Assembly (NCBI GenBank): GCA_964473995.1
Contig: CAYYRB010000074.1
Coordinates: 1-9,859 of the forward strand
Reading direction: 5' to 3'
Origin: JAKRSD01 sp964473995
Lineage (GTDB): Bacteria; Bacteroidota; Bacteroidia; CAIKAF01
DNA length: 9,859 bases
A program made the position numbers and the translations under genes. This document shows positions 7,591-9,859 of the stretch, piece after piece. The notes beneath the pieces are model-generated. The model did no database searches, was not told the DNA's origin, and saw only the letters and a program-made list of their open reading frames with translations. How positions within the stretch are numbered: position 1 is the first letter of the stretch; each line of letters begins with the position of its first letter.

Positions 7591-7700
7591 GTGGAGTATT
7601 TTGGAATTTCTTGTGGCAATCTGAAGTTTAGTTAAAATAAGCGTTTATGATGTATAAATTCTTCTTACTGTTATAAACATCAGGCAGAGCAAATAGTATA
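7591..7700. other. Intergenic region between MscS gene and serine hydrolase gene
   Basis: This 110-base AT-rich spacer probably separates two transcription units. An imperfect AT-rich inverted repeat at 7648-7682 (TGATGT/ACATCA plus 4 further pairs with a bulge) lies downstream of the MscS gene, but it has no T-tract and is a weak terminator candidate. No exact TAnnTTTG promoter element is visible on the minus strand. CTAAACTT, also seen before the surface-protein operon, occurs 33 bases before the hydrolase ATG and may be chance. Confidence 0.4.
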
Positions 7701-9350
7701 TTAATCCACATTCTCGCTGTTATGCAGCTTTGGGGCATTCCGTTCCGTATGTACCTGCTCCGTAAAACGGATGATTCGGTTTTTTAATTCGGACGGGTCG
7801 GCTGCGGCATGTGGCGTGAGTGGCTGATGTCCCGGAAAATCCTCCACGTGTAATGTAGTGGTAGGAAAGGCAAACCGGACGCCGATGAGTGAGGCCAGAC
7901 GCACGATATCCACCATCAGGTTGTGGCGTGTGTTTAATTCTTCCCTGAAATCGTTCGTGTCGAAATAACAGGAACAACGGATATCCAGCGAGGAGGTACC
8001 AAAGGCATAAAAATGCACCATGATGGTGTCTTTGTTAACCAGCGGATGACTCTGCATCACTTCGCGAATGCCGAACACAAATTGTTCGATGATTTCGGGT
8101 GGTGTGTCGTAGGTAACGCCGATTTTGAATCGGTACCGGTGCATGTTGCGCAAGCCGAGGTTGTTGATGGCGGCATCGGCCAGTTTGCCGTTAGGTACCA
8201 TGATGAGCGAATTGTCGAACGTACGGATACGGGTGCTTCGCAGGCCCACTTCTTCCACGGTGCCTTCGATGTTATCAATGGATGGAATGAGGACATGATC
8301 ACCTACCTGGAATGTGCGGTCCACCAAAAGCATAAGCGATCCGAATACGTTGCGCACTGTATCCTGAGCGGCAAAGGCCAATGCAAGTCCGCCAATGGAC
8401 AAACCGGCCAACAGGGCGGTTAGGTTTACGCCGGTTTGCCCCAATACGAGCAGAAAAATAGAAATGAGGATGATTGCTTTGGCTAATTTTCGGGCAAGGG
8501 GAACAATCTGATCGTCCATGGTGCCTGCCGTGCCGGCGGCAATTTTGGATGCAATCAGAGAAAACACGTCAGCCAACCGATATAACAGATAACCCAGGAA
8601 TACCAATTCGGTGACTCCCGTGGCGAGCAGAATCAGGGAATTGAATCCCACCGGCAAAAGCAACATGGGGTACAACAGACGAACCAAGCGCAATACCAGC
8701 AACAGGCTGAACATGCGTGCCAGGGAACGTACCGTCTTAATGTTTTCTTCATTTTGTACTACGCGTTTTTTGGTGAGGGCTTCGGCCAGCTTCACTGCGG
8801 GAAAATTGAACAGAAAATAGCAGGCAAGTGCCAATAGTAGGCTGAAAGCGATACCTAGCCATTGCCAATGTTCCAGCATCCAAAAACTTCCCGTGCCGCC
8901 CATCTTTTTCAGGAGGTGCGAAATGCTTTCACTTCCCGCGGGAAACACCTTGCGGTACATCTCTGGAATTTTCGCAACGGTCTGCGGAGAGTAGTACCAT
9001 TGGTTCCCGATTTTTTGAAGGTAGATTTCTTTATGCGTTTCGTAGGGATAGTGAATGTGTTTCCCTGAAACGGAATCTAAAAATGCCGGATTGTTGCTGA
9101 TTTTGTTGGTATCCACATTTATGCCGTAGGCATCCAGAATCCGTTTCAATTGCTCGGCCATTCTGCCGGCCTGCTCTGTGGGAGCTCCGTATAGGGTTTT
9201 GGCCGCTTTCGCCGGATCGTAATTTTCTGCACGTAGGTGATACATGTGCTTGTAGGCCGCATCCGCGGGAGTGCGCTGTGGCTGTGCCCATGACGTACCA
9301 GTTGCACAAAGCAAAAGTGTAGTGAAGAGAAAAACAAATCGCCAGTTCAT
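7701..9350 (-). CDS. MscS-family mechanosensitive ion channel with long extracytoplasmic N-terminal region
   Basis: This 549-residue protein has a signal peptide (1-22, ending TSWA), then about 140 residues outside the cytoplasm with no recognised domain. Membrane segments follow at about 163-183, 210-233, 237-260 and 288-306. The pore helix TM3 starts near 310 (LAGLSIGGLALAFAAQDTV), its Gly/Ala pattern matching MscS. The helix continues into NVFGSLMLLVDRTFQVGD. The cytoplasmic beta domain is marked by GTVEEVGLRSTRIRTFDN and VPNGKLADAAINN (362-397), and the alpha/beta part ends near 505. A polar tail of about 45 residues closes the protein. MscS channels open under membrane tension and release solutes during osmotic downshock. 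At twice the length of E. coli MscS (286 residues), this belongs to the larger MscS-like channels. It starts 8 bases after the stop of the DUF4199-like gene, so the two are likely co-transcribed. Confidence 0.95.
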   Translation of the reverse strand: MNWRFVFLFTTLLLCATGTSWAQPQRTPADAAYKHMYHLRAENYDPAKAAKTLYGAPTEQAGRMAEQLKRILDAYGINVDTNKISNNPAFLDSVSGKHIHYPYETHKEIYLQKIGNQWYYSPQTVAKIPEMYRKVFPAGSESISHLLKKMGGTGSFWMLEHWQWLGIAFSLLLALACYFLFNFPAVKLAEALTKKRVVQNEENIKTVRSLARMFSLLLVLRLVRLLYPMLLLPVGFNSLILLATGVTELVFLGYLLYRLADVFSLIASKIAAGTAGTMDDQIVPLARKLAKAIILISIFLLVLGQTGVNLTALLAGLSIGGLALAFAAQDTVRNVFGSLMLLVDRTFQVGDHVLIPSIDNIEGTVEEVGLRSTRIRTFDNSLIMVPNGKLADAAINNLGLRNMHRYRFKIGVTYDTPPEIIEQFVFGIREVMQSHPLVNKDTIMVHFYAFGTSSLDIRCSCYFDTNDFREELNTRHNLMVDIVRLASLIGVRFAFPTTTLHVEDFPGHQPLTPHAAADPSELKNRIIRFTEQVHTERNAPKLHNSENVD

Positions 9351-9358
9351 GCGGATGA

Positions 9359-9859
9359 TTATTTAGGAGTAGTTTGTATTTTTTTTCTTCTACCCAAACG
9401 GAATATCAGATAGCCGAAAATGGCAATGGGCATGAGGCTGATGAAAAAAACCGTGGCGGACATGATGCCCCCGTAAAGGAAAGAATTGGTGTAAAGGTAC
9501 CTGTCCTTTTCCATGGAGGAAAGATATTCGGCTTTCTTCGCAGCATCGGTAATCCGTTCCGCTTTTTGCACGGCAAAGGCATCATAAAATTGAGCCAGGA
9601 AATCGGGTTTTATAACGGAATAAAACAACACGTTGGCCGCATAAAAAATCAGCGTGGTTATAACCAAGGTAAATAATCCCTGTTTGATGAGTGCGGTGAA
9701 TCCCGTTTCGGGATTTTTCCGCCGGGTGAAAAACATGGCAGTCAGTGCACCCAGGCTGGACAGCATCATAAGTCCGTAGCCGAGTTGCTCTCCCTGTGCA
9801 GAGTCGGCCTCGGCGAAATCAAAATTAACCAGCGGACCCAAAAAGCCGAGGGAGAGGAG
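9359..9859 (-). CDS. DUF4199-like membrane protein (start outside window)
   Basis: 166 residues are visible. The frame stays open to the right edge, so the start lies beyond it. The TTG at 9841 is not needed as a start because the reading frame continues upstream with hydrophobic residues (LLSLGFLGP) that look like the end of the first membrane helix. Further membrane segments lie at visible residues 26-44, 61-83 and 128-153. Between the last two is a charged stretch (KAERITDAAKKAEYL) with a helical, DUF4199-like pattern including PDFLAQFYDAFAV. The tail is basic (RLGRRKKIQ), suggesting a cytoplasmic C-terminus. DUF4199 proteins are small four-helix membrane proteins of Bacteroidota with unknown function. 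The assignment rests on layout and recalled family features, not on a search. The next gene, MscS, starts 8 bases downstream. Confidence 0.72.
   Translation of the reverse strand, partial: LLSLGFLGPLVNFDFAEADSAQGEQLGYGLMMLSSLGALTAMFFTRRKNPETGFTALIKQGLFTLVITTLIFYAANVLFYSVIKPDFLAQFYDAFAVQKAERITDAAKKAEYLSSMEKDRYLYTNSFLYGGIMSATVFFISLMPIAIFGYLIFRLGRRKKIQTTPK

Noticed and set aside
7648..7682. Inverted repeat as a rho-independent terminator for the MscS gene
   Set aside because: Arms are AT-rich with a bulge, and no T-tract follows on the minus strand, so it is too weak to call.
8013..8423. 136-residue open frame on the plus strand
   Set aside because: It is antisense to the highly conserved MscS pore and beta domains and has no independent support.
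9839..9841. TTG as start codon of the DUF4199-like gene
   Set aside because: The frame remains open to the window edge with hydrophobic residues upstream, so the real start lies outside.

Overview
This window comes from a member of the Bacteroidota, probably a draft or metagenome assembly, because it contains a run of exactly 100 Ns. The assignment rests on four of the seven genes ending in C-terminal sorting domains of the type IX secretion system (T9SS), which is essentially limited to this phylum. SprB-like repeats, a DUF4199-type membrane protein and gene starts that mostly lack a Shine-Dalgarno sequence agree with it. All seven genes lie on the minus strand, so the window is best read from right to left. 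It looks like ordinary cell-envelope and secretome territory. I see no RNA gene, CRISPR array, transposase, integrase or defence system.

Right part (7701-9859): a DUF4199-like membrane protein, whose start lies beyond the window edge, is followed after 8 bases by an MscS-type mechanosensitive channel with a long N-terminal extracytoplasmic region. They are probably co-transcribed.

Middle part (4790-7590): three closely spaced genes (gaps of 22 and 16 bases). The first encodes a secreted serine hydrolase of the beta-lactamase/DD-peptidase fold, interrupted by the assembly gap. The second encodes a secreted LpqC/PHB-depolymerase-like esterase. Both end in T9SS type A sorting domains. The third encodes a small cytoplasmic OsmC-family thiol protein with no export signal.

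Left part (1-4461): after 328 bases without a gene come two large T9SS type B surface or secreted proteins, 13 bases apart. They have unrelated N-terminal halves but C-terminal halves built in the same order: SprB-like repeats, an Ig/PKD-like module with a CSDC motif, then the gliding-motility-associated C-terminal domain. The downstream protein runs off the left edge inside that last domain.

Taken together, the window encodes envelope tension sensing, secreted hydrolysis and cell-surface display. No exciting new system could be demonstrated. The best leads are the uncharacterised N-terminal and cysteine-rich modules of the two surface proteins, their matched modular tails, and the pairing of OsmC with two secreted hydrolases.
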